NCBI GenBank assembly: GCA_031263265.1
Contig: JAISGE010000115.1
Span: forward strand, 1 to 7,337
Length of the DNA stretch: 7,337 bases
From: Treponema sp.
Lineage (GTDB): Bacteria > Spirochaetota > Spirochaetia > Treponematales > Breznakiellaceae
Direction: 5' to 3'
Position 1 is the first letter of the stretch; the number at the start of each line of letters is the position of its first letter. The position numbers and the translations under genes were made by a program. The notes beneath the pieces were generated by a model. The model saw nothing but the letters and a program-made list of their open reading frames with translations. It made no database searches and was not told the origin of the DNA. Positions 1 to 6,252 of this stretch are shown piece by piece.

Positions 1-697
1 CCTTCCAGCCTTTAGCTTCCCACTTTGTCGTCAAGCCAAACTCTTCCAACACTTCCTCAAACGACGCTTCTGACATCCTCAGTACCTCCTTGAACCCAGG
101 ACTATTCGCCTGTAATACAACGTACATATATGCCGATAACGGTGCCCCTTTCGGCATCCCTATCCCTCTCTCTAATATCGCCCGTAATCCCTCCCCGTTC
201 AACCCGCTACGCAGCCCTTGGAGCCAGACCCCTGCTTCCCCATCTAAGCGCTTGCTCTCCACTAGCTGGATCCCCACAATATCTCCCTTCACCTGGTATA
301 TCCCGGCCCTTTCTTCCACTACCTCGTACCGGTACGCCTCCTGTAAATAATGGACCAGCTCTCTCGGATATGCCTCTGCCACAAAACTGATGGTCATGTC
401 CCGGATGTCCACTCCGTTCAAGACACTGTACAGCCTCGCGTAGGCCCCTACCTGGTGAAAATCTGCTATCGAAACATGATCCTTGGGACTTTTGTACTCG
501 ATAAGGTTTACCGTCCTGAAGATAGCCCCGATGGGCTGTTCTATGGTTATGCCCGGCTTTTTCTTGATGATAAGCACGTCTATTCTCAAAGGCTGGCTGT
601 TCAGGGGGTGCTCAAACTCAAAACTCAGGACATCCCGGTAAGGGTAGAGTTCCAGTCTGATGGCATCAAAGAAGGCGGTATGCCAGGCTATGGTCAT
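1..697 (-). CDS. PD-(D/E)XK nuclease-like protein, 3' end outside window
   Basis: An open minus-strand frame of 232 codons runs off the left edge without a stop, so the C-terminus is missing. The start ATG at 697-695 lies 4 bases beyond the mlaD stop; no strong ribosome site is seen, so translation is probably coupled to mlaD. The N-terminus has a WHTAF motif and Glu16, then RIDVLI (Asp40) and NLIEYKS (Glu67, Lys69). This spacing of D...ExK is the signature of the PD-(D/E)XK fold. From memory, proteins with this layout (WHxAF, PLxIDxLIIKK, EYKSP) are common in Treponema and some Firmicutes, often in many copies, with no established function; some are labelled as putative transposase or Rpn-like nucleases. 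Seen: the motifs. Inferred: nuclease fold, possibly active because the key residues are intact. A role linked to lipid transport is not implied by its position. Confidence 0.75.
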   Translation of the reverse strand, partial: MTIAWHTAFFDAIRLELYPYRDVLSFEFEHPLNSQPLRIDVLIIKKKPGITIEQPIGAIFRTVNLIEYKSPKDHVSIADFHQVGAYARLYSVLNGVDIRDMTISFVAEAYPRELVHYLQEAYRYEVVEERAGIYQVKGDIVGIQLVESKRLDGEAGVWLQGLRSGLNGEGLRAILERGIGMPKGAPLSAYMYVVLQANSPGFKEVLRMSEASFEEVLEEFGLTTKWEAKGWK

Positions 698-701
698 AGG
701 C

Positions 702-1721
702 TTAGAATGCAATATCCCGTGGACTGGTGCCTGGTGATTGGGTCTGAACCTGGGTGGGGATGCCCCGTTTCAAAAGCGGGTTATTTGTCAGGGCAACCAG
801 CACATCCTCTAGTGTTTTGAGGCTTGTCCGCACTTCCATAACTATCCCCGCGGCTTCTCTGGGCAGCAGATCAGAGGTTTTATCCAGGTTTCCCAGAATT
901 CGGGAGACAGACCTAAGCGAGGATACAAGGCTTGAGTAGACCGAATCCGCTTCCTGGGTATCAAGCACCCGGGAAACAAGTCCCTCAGGTTCAAGAACCT
1001 TATGGGAAAGGGTATCCACATTGGCGATTATCGGATGTAATTCCCCTAAAATGCCGCGTACCTCAGTCAAGACCGCATCCAAGTCTTGATTAACGGTTCC
1101 CGATAGCCCCTGAACCTGGGCGATGGTGGTTTCCAGGTTTCTAAATGTCCGGCCCAGGCTTGAGGTATCTGTACCCTGCAAGGCATCCCCCACGAGCCGT
1201 ATAACCCTATCGGTATCTTCCAAAAGCACCGTGGTCCTATTGATGAGGAGCGTGATACGGTCATCCTGGACAGGAAGCGCCGCAAGCCCACGTTTGATGA
1301 GCTGTTTCCCTTCAGGGGACTGGACACTGGGAACCAATTCCCCTTCGGCAAGTTGCTCCTGCCCTAATCCGGGATGAAACTGAAATTGGCTTCCCAAGCC
1401 TATGAGGCTTACGTTAATATCCACTAGAGAGCCGGTTCTGACCCGGTCAATATAGGCCTCATAGATAAAAAACACGACCTCCACCCGGTCATCTGGGGTG
1501 AGCCGGTAGGACTTTACATTACCGATGGTAAATCCCTTATACTGAACCGGCATATTACCGCTTAAGCCTGCGGCAGTGTCAAAATAGGTGGTATAACTGT
1601 AATCCTTGGCAAACCACCGTTGACTCTTCCCCAGCATGAAAAGGATAAAAAGCAGGGAAAAGAGCGCCACGATAATGAGGACCCCCACTATTTGGTCGGC
1701 AAAGCGGATCCTAAATTTCAT
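702..1721 (-). CDS. mlaD: MCE-domain lipid-transport substrate-binding protein (MlaD-like)
   Basis: This is the membrane-anchored, substrate-binding part of an Mla-type ABC system, 339 residues. A single hydrophobic segment at about residues 11-31 anchors it in the inner membrane, with the rest in the periplasm. The MCE domain covers about 40-117 and shows the family pattern FDTAAGLSGNMPVQYKGFTIG (about 47-67, written here as one family motif). Residues 150-320 are mainly helical and probably form an extended coil, as in longer MCE proteins; E. coli MlaD is much shorter (about 180). The ATG overlaps the mlaF stop as ATGA, a sign of translational coupling. Known for the family: hexameric MCE rings pass phospholipid between membranes. 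Inferred here: same role in a spirochaete envelope; the transport direction cannot be told from the sequence. Confidence 0.9.
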   Translation of the reverse strand: MKFRIRFADQIVGVLIIVALFSLLFILFMLGKSQRWFAKDYSYTTYFDTAAGLSGNMPVQYKGFTIGNVKSYRLTPDDRVEVVFFIYEAYIDRVRTGSLVDINVSLIGLGSQFQFHPGLGQEQLAEGELVPSVQSPEGKQLIKRGLAALPVQDDRITLLINRTTVLLEDTDRVIRLVGDALQGTDTSSLGRTFRNLETTIAQVQGLSGTVNQDLDAVLTEVRGILGELHPIIANVDTLSHKVLEPEGLVSRVLDTQEADSVYSSLVSSLRSVSRILGNLDKTSDLLPREAAGIVMEVRTSLKTLEDVLVALTNNPLLKRGIPTQVQTQSPGTSPRDIAF

Positions 1722-2455
1722 GAGGCGATTCCGGTTTCAATATAGTGGGCAAGATACTCATCTGCAAGGATATCGGTTATCCTGAGGGTCAACGTAATCT
1801 GCCCCCCCAAGATCATCACCATATAATCCGCAAGACTCTTAATGATGCTTAAATCGTGGCTTACCAAAATGATGGTGGCCCCCTGTTCCTTATGGTATTT
1901 CACCTTATCCACCAGCCGCTGGGCTGCGCTCCTATCCAAGGACTCGGTCCATTCATCCAGGAACAGCAGCCGGGGCCGGCAGAGCATAGCCCGGGCAAAG
2001 GCGATAAGTTTCTGTTCCCCCATAGAAAGCTGCGCGGGCCGTATCATCAGGTCTTTTGTATATCCTACCTCGGAGAGGACTTCTTGCATCCGTTTTTCCC
2101 GATCCGCCTTGGATATCTGGGGAAAATGGATGCGCAGGGGAAGTTCTAAATTTTGATACAAATTCTGGTTTGCCCAGAGCGCTGAATCCTGAAAGACCAC
2201 CGCACTCTGCCGGCGAAACTCCAGGGTCTGCCCCCGGTTCATGGCGGCCATATCCTGCCCGCGAAAGCGGACAAGTCCCTCATTGGGAATTAAGAGACCT
2301 GCGGCGAGTTTGAGTACCGTACTTTTACCCCCGCCAGAAGGACCCACCAAGGCGGTAGTTTTTCCTTCCTGAAATTGATAGGATATGTCCCTAAGAATCG
2401 CTTGGTTTTGCGTTGAAAACGATACTGCTTGTAATGCAATGATAGGCTCCATCAT
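1718..2455 (-). CDS. mlaF: Mla-type ABC transporter ATPase
   Basis: The ATP-hydrolysing subunit, 245 residues, is cytoplasmic and pairs with the permease. All nucleotide-binding motifs are visible: Walker A GPSGGGKST (38-46), Q-loop Gln89 in VVFQD, signature LSMGEQ (143-148), Walker B LLFLDE (163-168), D-loop ESLD (171-174) and H-loop His200 in VSHD. The signature departs from LSGGQ and Walker B is followed by Trp169 where Pro or Ala is usual, but the catalytic Glu168 is present. Two ATGs stand side by side at the start; AAGGAG lies 4 bases before the first and 7 before the second, so translation may begin at 2452. The gene follows mlaE by 65 bases and overlaps mlaD by 4. Its assignment to Mla rather than another importer rests on the flanking MlaE and MCE genes. 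Confidence 0.92.
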   Translation of the reverse strand: MMEPIIALQAVSFSTQNQAILRDISYQFQEGKTTALVGPSGGGKSTVLKLAAGLLIPNEGLVRFRGQDMAAMNRGQTLEFRRQSAVVFQDSALWANQNLYQNLELPLRIHFPQISKADREKRMQEVLSEVGYTKDLMIRPAQLSMGEQKLIAFARAMLCRPRLLFLDEWTESLDRSAAQRLVDKVKYHKEQGATIILVSHDLSIIKSLADYMVMILGGQITLTLRITDILADEYLAHYIETGIAS

Positions 2456-2520
2456 CCCGCTCCTTACTCGTAAATGTACCGATACTAGGCTTATTTTTAG
2501 CTAAACAGGATACGAGTGCC

Positions 2521-3297
2521 TTATAATGAATAATACAGCGCAGATAAGAGAATATCTATCACAATACACCCGGTAAACGCGGAACTTACCGCCCGCAGTC
2601 CTGCCACGGGAATCTCCGTACTTGCCCGTTCCACCGCAAAACCCTCAATGATCGCCACGGTGGATATGATCATCCCAAAACTGATGCTTTTAAGCAGGGA
2701 AATGAGCAGATCCGGCAAGGTTAATATTTGCAGCAGGTTATCGAAATATACCGATGCAGGCAGGGGATTAAAAAGCTGGATTACCAGGAAAGACCCTACC
2801 AGACCAAAAAGAGAAAAATAGCAATTAAGCAAAAACATGGAAATGGTTACCCCCAGGAAACGGGGAACTGCCAGGTGTTCAATGGGGTCAACTCCCACGG
2901 CAATATAGGCTTCCACTTCGTGGGAAATGACCATACCGGCAATTTCAGTAGCAATGGCAGTAGCCGACCTTGCTGCGATGATGAACGCCGCAAGGAGCGG
3001 CCCCAATTCCCGGGTAATAACGGTAATGAGCAGGGAGTATATGAGCCGTTCCTGAGAAAAGCTGACGAGAAACGGCATCCCAATACCAATAACCGCCACG
3101 CCGATACCCAACGCAAGGAGGCTGCTTATCCCCAGGGCCTCCACGCAGGTAAACAGGATCTGCATGATAAGAATCTTAAACGCGATATGCCCGCGGATAA
3201 TGAAATAACCGGTGCTGCGTATAATCTTGGTGAAAAAGCCCAGGGTATATAAGGTATTATCCAACGTATTTGATAAAAAGGGTATACTCACTGCCAC
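2521..3297 (-). CDS. mlaE: Mla-type ABC transporter permease (MlaE/YrbE family)
   Basis: The integral membrane subunit of the lipid transporter, 258 residues, matches the usual MlaE length. Hydrophobic stretches lie at about 40-78, 86-110, 147-175, 195-220 and 238-257. The family core is clear: RELGPLLAAFIIAAR (96-110), an A/E-rich segment to 120, then SHEVEAY (125-131), equivalent to the EQIDAL coupling motif, and VDPIEHLAVPR (136-146). The frame opens with GTG at 3297; a purine-rich AGAGAGG is only one base from it but 7 bases from the next in-frame GTG (3291), so the real start is more likely 3291 and the protein two residues shorter. It is first in the operon, so the promoters upstream should drive the whole set. 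Confidence 0.92.
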   Translation of the reverse strand: MAVSIPFLSNTLDNTLYTLGFFTKIIRSTGYFIIRGHIAFKILIMQILFTCVEALGISSLLALGIGVAVIGIGMPFLVSFSQERLIYSLLITVITRELGPLLAAFIIAARSATAIATEIAGMVISHEVEAYIAVGVDPIEHLAVPRFLGVTISMFLLNCYFSLFGLVGSFLVIQLFNPLPASVYFDNLLQILTLPDLLISLLKSISFGMIISTVAIIEGFAVERASTEIPVAGLRAVSSAFTGCIVIDILLSALYYSL

Positions 3298-3322
3298 GCC
3301 TCTCTGCTGGGTATACAGTTCA

Positions 3323-3360
3323 AACGTACTTAATTGTACGTTACCAGGTACGGTAATGTA
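3323..3360. promoter_or_regulatory. Two overlapping inverted repeats, possible operator
   Basis: Arms AACGTAC (3323-3329) and GTACGTT (3336-3342) are perfectly complementary with a 6-base spacer. A second pair, TACGTTACC (3337-3345) and GGTAATGTA (3352-3360), pairs with one G/T exception. They share bases 3337-3342 and cover the -10 and spacer of the proximal mla promoter candidate. This layout suits repressor binding, or alternative hairpins in a transcript. No known operator was recognised. Confidence 0.3.
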
Positions 3361-3362
3361 AA
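3333..3362 (-). promoter_or_regulatory. Candidate mlaE-proximal promoter
   Basis: On the minus strand TTTACA (3362-3357) is followed after 18 bases by TACAAT (3338-3333). Each hexamer is one base from the sigma-70 consensus. It would start a transcript about 30 bases before mlaE. The overlapping inverted repeats suggest regulation. Confidence 0.4.
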
Positions 3363-3479
3363 TATCCCTTTTTTCCCCGAACTAAAACATGGAGATCCTT
3401 GACCGGGACTTGCGCAACATTTCAAAAATAACTACAATACTTTCATGCTTTTGACCAAGACAGAGCAACCACAGCCTAC

Positions 3480-3570
3480 GCTCCCGGCTCCCGGCTCCCG
3501 GCTCCCGGCTCCCGGCTCCCGGCTCCCGGCTCCCGGCTCCCGGCTCCCGGCTCCCGGCTCCCGGCTCCCG
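3480..3570. repeat. Heptanucleotide tandem array, 13 exact copies of GCTCCCG
   Basis: The 91 bases consist of 13 perfect copies of GCTCCCG, without a single mismatch, ending at the -10 of the promoter at 3571-3601. The minus strand reads CGGGAGC repeatedly, giving GGG runs separated by 4-base AGCC loops, which meets the usual G3-N(1-7) G-quadruplex pattern, with room for about three such structures. Exact repeats of this sort usually vary in copy number by slippage. No CRISPR-like spacers are present. Confidence 0.95.
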
Positions 3571-3601
3571 ATTATACTTTATATAAAAGACGGCGTGTCA
3601 A
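3571..3601 (-). promoter_or_regulatory. Consensus sigma-70 promoter toward mla operon
   Basis: On the minus strand a perfect TTGACA (3601-3596) and a perfect TATAAT (3576-3571) are separated by 19 bases, slightly above the 17-base optimum. The heptamer array begins immediately after the -10, so the transcript start, 6-8 bases further, falls in its first unit. The nearest gene downstream on this strand is mlaE, giving a leader of about 270 bases that contains the array. Confidence 0.6.
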
Positions 3602-3609
3602 CCCCCTAA

Positions 3610-3789
3610 AACCAGACCCAGCACGGAAATACCCAAAAAACCTACACAACCAAACTCAACCCGCCCGTTGGCAGATTCAACGAGAATCAGTCTCATTCCA
3701 GTCTTCCCACCGCGCAAGTAAGCATAGAAACCTATCTGCTGGGACTGCACGAACTGGGGGTGAACGGACAGAGGTTTTACGTCTCATAA
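3610..3789 (+). pseudogene. Possible remnant of a gene's 3' end
   Basis: The plus-strand frame is open for 59 codons between stops at 3607 and 3787 and contains no ATG, and its only GTG lies near the 3' end (3763-3765). The C-terminal half reads like protein (TAQVSIETYLLGLHELGVNG, then QRFYVS) while the first part is low-quality and Asn/Thr/Gln-rich. It could be the surviving tail of a gene cut by the rearrangement that produced the array. I do not recognise the family. The evidence is weak: a chance open frame is also possible. Confidence 0.2.
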
Positions 3790-3790
3790 T
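3760..3790 (+). promoter_or_regulatory. Weak candidate promoter for first lipoprotein gene
   Basis: CATAAT at 3785-3790 is one base from the -10 consensus. The matching -35, GTGAAC at 3760-3765 with a 19-base spacer, is poor. It would give a leader of about 30 bases before the start at 3828. No better site was seen. Confidence 0.25.
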
Positions 3791-3808
3791 TTTGTCGGCG
3801 GGACATTA

Positions 3809-4505
3809 AAACCGCAAAGGAGTTTTTATGAAAAGCATTAAGGTACGGTTTTTTTGTATGCCGGTTGGATGGACCTTGCTTTGCGCCGTTCTTTCAGCCT
3901 GCGGCGGCAGCCCGGCTCCTGTCTCCGCACAAGCCCCGGCGGGTGAGGCGGACGCTCCCATTCTGGTTCCCGTCTCCGCGCAATCCACTGGCCCGGCGGA
4001 CGAACTGGACGTGGCGATCCGAGAAGCCTCGACCTACCTCAACGGCAGGGTGCCGGGGAACAGCAAAGCCGTGTTTCTCAACATCAAAAGCGATTACCCC
4101 GACCTTTCGGAGTACATTCTCAGCGTCCTTTCGGAGAACGCTGTAAATGACGGCGTATTCTCCGTGGTAGACCGGCAACAGCTGGACACTCTCCGGGCGG
4201 AACTGAACTTTCAGATGTCCGGGGAGGTGAGCGACGAGTCCGCCCAGAGTATCGGGCAAATGCTGGGGGCGCAGAGCATCGTGTCTGGCACAGTGAGCAA
4301 GATAGGTTCACTCTACCGCGTACAGGTGAAGGCTATTGAGGTACAAAGCGCCGGGGTGCAGGGCCAGTGGAGCCGGAACATTCCCAATGGCACGACTATA
4401 GCGGCGCTTACGGAAAGATACGCCCCGGCTCCCGCCACAAGCGTCGCGACAGCAAGTGCCGCCGCTTCCGCAAAGAACGCCTCGTCCGGTGGCGGCACGG
4501 CGCAA
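3809..4505 (+). repeat. Paralogous block, copy 1
   Basis: From AAACCGCAAAGGAG, 19 bases before the start codon, this block matches 5017-5662. The upstream flanks are unrelated, so 3809 is a duplication edge. The match ends in the Gly/Ala linker of both lipoproteins. Within it, 4081-4289 differs at only 2 of 209 positions while 4290-4442 differs at about 33 of 153 by hand count, mostly at third codon positions. Confidence 0.9.
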
Positions 4506-4916
4506 GCCCAGACACCGGCATCCGTGGTTACACCCGCACAGGCACAGGTGGCGGTGCAGACTCCACGGCAGGTTTCCGAGAACGATCTTGTCGGTGTTTG
4601 GAAGGGTAGCTATACCGCAGGACAAGGGGAAACCGCTCTGATATTAAGTGTTTATGAGGAACGAGGTGCTTACCTGGCTATTTTTGATTTCTACAATCTT
4701 CCCGGTCGCTCAAACTCTAGCGAAGGCAAATACTATATGCAGGTATCATATAATCGGTCAAGAGAAAAATTTTATCTTAAAGGCACTGAATGGATTGAAC
4801 GCCCAAGTGGTTATGGCTTTGCTGATCTGGAAGGAACAATAACCGGAGATGTTTTCAGCGGTTTTCTTACAGGTAGCAATACTAGATTTCGAATCGTCAG
4901 ACAAGACACAAATTAG
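3828..4916 (+). CDS. Lipoprotein with CsgG/LpoB-like domain and beta-rich C-terminal module
   Basis: A 362-residue envelope lipoprotein. Basic residues K2, K5, R7 precede a hydrophobic core and the lipobox LSAC (22-25), so Cys25 is the likely lipidated residue. The start has GGAG 5 bases upstream. Residues 58-203 resemble the CsgG/LpoB-like domain, with VVDRQQLDTLRAEL (113-126), a GEVSDESAQSIG segment and GAQSIVSG, then an alternating YRVQVKAIEV strand. Families with this fold bind partners at the periplasmic face, for example penicillin-binding proteins or secretion pores; the partner here is unknown. Residues 204-249 are an Ala/Thr/Gln linker. Residues 250-362 (LVGVWKGSY onward) form a beta-rich module I cannot name, with visibly more AT-rich codons than the rest. 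The next gene is its paralogue, 119 bases downstream. The segment 35-51 is absent from that paralogue. Confidence 0.85.
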   Translation: MKSIKVRFFCMPVGWTLLCAVLSACGGSPAPVSAQAPAGEADAPILVPVSAQSTGPADELDVAIREASTYLNGRVPGNSKAVFLNIKSDYPDLSEYILSVLSENAVNDGVFSVVDRQQLDTLRAELNFQMSGEVSDESAQSIGQMLGAQSIVSGTVSKIGSLYRVQVKAIEVQSAGVQGQWSRNIPNGTTIAALTERYAPAPATSVATASAAASAKNASSGGGTAQAQTPASVVTPAQAQVAVQTPRQVSENDLVGVWKGSYTAGQGETALILSVYEERGAYLAIFDFYNLPGRSNSSEGKYYMQVSYNRSREKFYLKGTEWIERPSGYGFADLEGTITGDVFSGFLTGSNTRFRIVRQDTN

Positions 4917-4939
4917 ATGTTGAGGCAAATGTAAAGTGT

Positions 4940-4959
4940 AACGCCTGAAATGGCGTTTT
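4940..4959 (+). terminator. Weak terminator-like hairpin
   Basis: AACGCC (4940-4945) and GGCGTT (4952-4957) pair perfectly around a 6-base loop and are followed by only two further T. The stem is short, so it may attenuate rather than stop transcription between the two lipoprotein genes. Confidence 0.35.
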
Positions 4960-4973
4960 AGCAGAGAACTTAA

Positions 4974-5013
4974 CCCGGTTTTGCTTTGGACGCGGACCGG
5001 TTAAGAAAAGCGG
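4974..5013 (+). repeat. 40-base intergenic repeat, copy 1, with hairpin
   Basis: This stretch (CCCGGTT ... GGACGCGG ... CCGGTTAAGAAA) recurs at 6253-6291 with a few changes. Here it also belongs to a strong hairpin: CTTAACCCGGT (4969-4979) pairs with ACCGGTTAAG (4996-5005), leaving one bulged C and a 16-base loop. It lies after the first lipoprotein gene and just before the ribosome site of the second. Confidence 0.7.
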
Positions 5014-5016
5014 CAG

Positions 5017-5662
5017 AAACCGCAAAGGAGTTTTTATGAAAAGCATTAAGGTACGGTTTTTTTGTATGACGGTTGGATGGACCTTGCTTTGCGCCGTTCT
5101 TTCAGCCTGCGGCGGCAGCCCGGCTCCTGTCTCCGCGCAATCCACTGGCCCGGCGGACGAGTTGGACGCTGCAATCCGGGAGGCCTCGACCTACCTCAAC
5201 GGCAGGGTGCCGGGGAACAGCAAGGCAGTGTTTCTCAACATCAAAAGCGATTACCCCGACCTTTCGGAGTACATTCTCAGCGTCCTTTCGGAGAATGCTG
5301 TAAATGACGGCGTATTCTCCGTGGTAGACCGGCAACAGCTGGACACTATCCGGGCGGAACTGAACTTTCAGATGTCCGGGGAGGTGAGCGACGAGTCCGC
5401 CCAGAGTATCGGGCAAATGCTGGGGGCGCAGAGCATCGTGTCTGGCGCGGTGAGCAAGCTTGGCTCTTTGTACCGGGTACAGGTGAAAGCCATCGAGGTG
5501 CAGAGCGCTGGGGTGCAAGGACAGTGGAGTCGGAACGTTCCCAACGGCGCGACCATCGCCGCGTTGACAGAGCGATTCGCCCCTGCGCCCACCACAAGCG
5601 GCGCGACCGCAAACGTCGCCGCTACCACACGGAACGCTTCGTCTGGTGGCGGCACAGCGCAA
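5017..5662 (+). repeat. Paralogous block, copy 2
   Basis: Second copy of the 3809-4505 block. It lacks 51 bases present in copy 1, and the missing piece is bounded in copy 1 by the direct repeats GTCTCCGCACAA (3921) and GTCTCCGCGCAA (3972), which fits deletion by short-repeat recombination, or the reverse gain. Confidence 0.9.
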
Positions 5663-6232
5663 ACGGCGCAAACAGCACAGGCGGCACAGGCGGCTCAGAC
5701 CCCGGCGCCAGAAGTGCCTAAAACCTACAAGATCGGAGACAAAGGACCCGCCGGTGGGTTTATCTTCTACGACAGGGGAAACGACTCAGATGGCTGGCGG
5801 TATCTGGAAGCCGCGCCCGCCTCCACCGAAGGGAAAAACATCCAATGGGCGGCGAATCGTGGCGCTGTGAGTAGAACAAACACTGAAGCGGGAACGGGGA
5901 AACAGAATACACAGACAATCATGAATCATGCGCTTCAGACCGGGGAAAATATGGCAGCGGCGCGGCTCTGCGACAGGCTGCAATCCGGCGGCTATGACGA
6001 CTGGTATCTTCCGAGCAAGGTCGAGTTGGGGATTATGTATTTGAATTTAAAGATGGATGACATTGGCGGCTTTGGCAATGACTGGTACTGGTCCTCATCC
6101 GAGGGTGGCGAAGGTAATGGCGCATGGTCTCAGAACTTCAACAATGGAGAGCAGAATGGCACTGGCTACAACAGCGGCTACGGGGGCTATAAGCTCCACG
6201 GTCATAACGTCCGCGCCATTCGGCAGTTCTAG
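5036..6232 (+). CDS. Lipoprotein with CsgG/LpoB-like domain and C-terminal DUF1566 (lectin/FGE-like) domain
   Basis: A 398-residue lipoprotein, paralogue of the gene before it. Signal peptide and lipobox LSAC (22-25, Cys25) are almost identical, as is the ribosome site GGAG 5 bases before ATG. The CsgG/LpoB-like domain spans about 41-186. A linker at about 190-230 holds five 9-base repeats coding Ala-Gln-Thr/Ala. Residues 231-398 form a DUF1566 domain: YKIGDKGPAGGFIFYD (231-246), DDWYLPSKVEL (321-331), WYWSSSE (350-356) and the terminal VRAIRQF (392-398). This domain is related to the C-type-lectin/formylglycine-enzyme fold used for ligand display. Residues 357-391 are rich in Asn, Gly and Tyr. 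A surface binding role is likely by inference; the ligand is unknown. In other Treponema, diversity-generating retroelement targets share lipobox plus C-terminal lectin fold. Confidence 0.88.
   Translation: MKSIKVRFFCMTVGWTLLCAVLSACGGSPAPVSAQSTGPADELDAAIREASTYLNGRVPGNSKAVFLNIKSDYPDLSEYILSVLSENAVNDGVFSVVDRQQLDTIRAELNFQMSGEVSDESAQSIGQMLGAQSIVSGAVSKLGSLYRVQVKAIEVQSAGVQGQWSRNVPNGATIAALTERFAPAPTTSGATANVAATTRNASSGGGTAQTAQTAQAAQAAQTPAPEVPKTYKIGDKGPAGGFIFYDRGNDSDGWRYLEAAPASTEGKNIQWAANRGAVSRTNTEAGTGKQNTQTIMNHALQTGENMAAARLCDRLQSGGYDDWYLPSKVELGIMYLNLKMDDIGGFGNDWYWSSSEGGEGNGAWSQNFNNGEQNGTGYNSGYGGYKLHGHNVRAIRQF
5657..5701 (+). repeat. Five 9-base repeats in the protein linker
   Basis: Five degenerate units of the form GCN-CAR-RCN encode Ala-Gln-Thr or Ala-Gln-Ala in frame (residues 208-222). 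Copy-number change here would alter linker length without breaking the frame. Confidence 0.8.
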
Positions 6233-6246
6233 GGACGCGCGGATGT
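6207..6246 (+). other. Long hairpin across the lipoprotein stop codon
   Basis: ACGTCCGCGC (6207-6216) pairs with GCGCGGATGT (6237-6246) over 10 positions with one G/T wobble and a 20-base loop that contains the stop codon. There is no T-run, so it is a poor intrinsic terminator. Hairpins close to the end of the variable repeat are also a feature of some retroelement targets. Confidence 0.4.
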
Positions 6247-6252
6247 CTGACA

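Noticed and set aside
90..390. Plus-strand ORFs near the left edge
   Set aside because: Both are Pro/Ser-rich shadows of the minus-strand PD-(D/E)XK-like gene, whose motifs are clear.
3480..3570. CRISPR array
   Set aside because: The repeats are 7 bases with no spacers.
3445..3609. A 54-codon plus-strand ORF running through the heptamer array, encoding LPAPGSR repeats, with a TTGCGC/TACAAT promoter-like site just before its ATG
   Set aside because: It has no ribosome site, its content is dictated by the 7-base repeat, and the -35 is poor. A leaderless, frame-switching peptide is conceivable but unsupported.
5102..5671. A 189-codon minus-strand ORF opposite the second lipoprotein
   Set aside because: It is rich in Arg, Gly and Cys from reading GC-rich codons backwards, and the plus-strand lipoprotein has a signal peptide, domains and a ribosome site.
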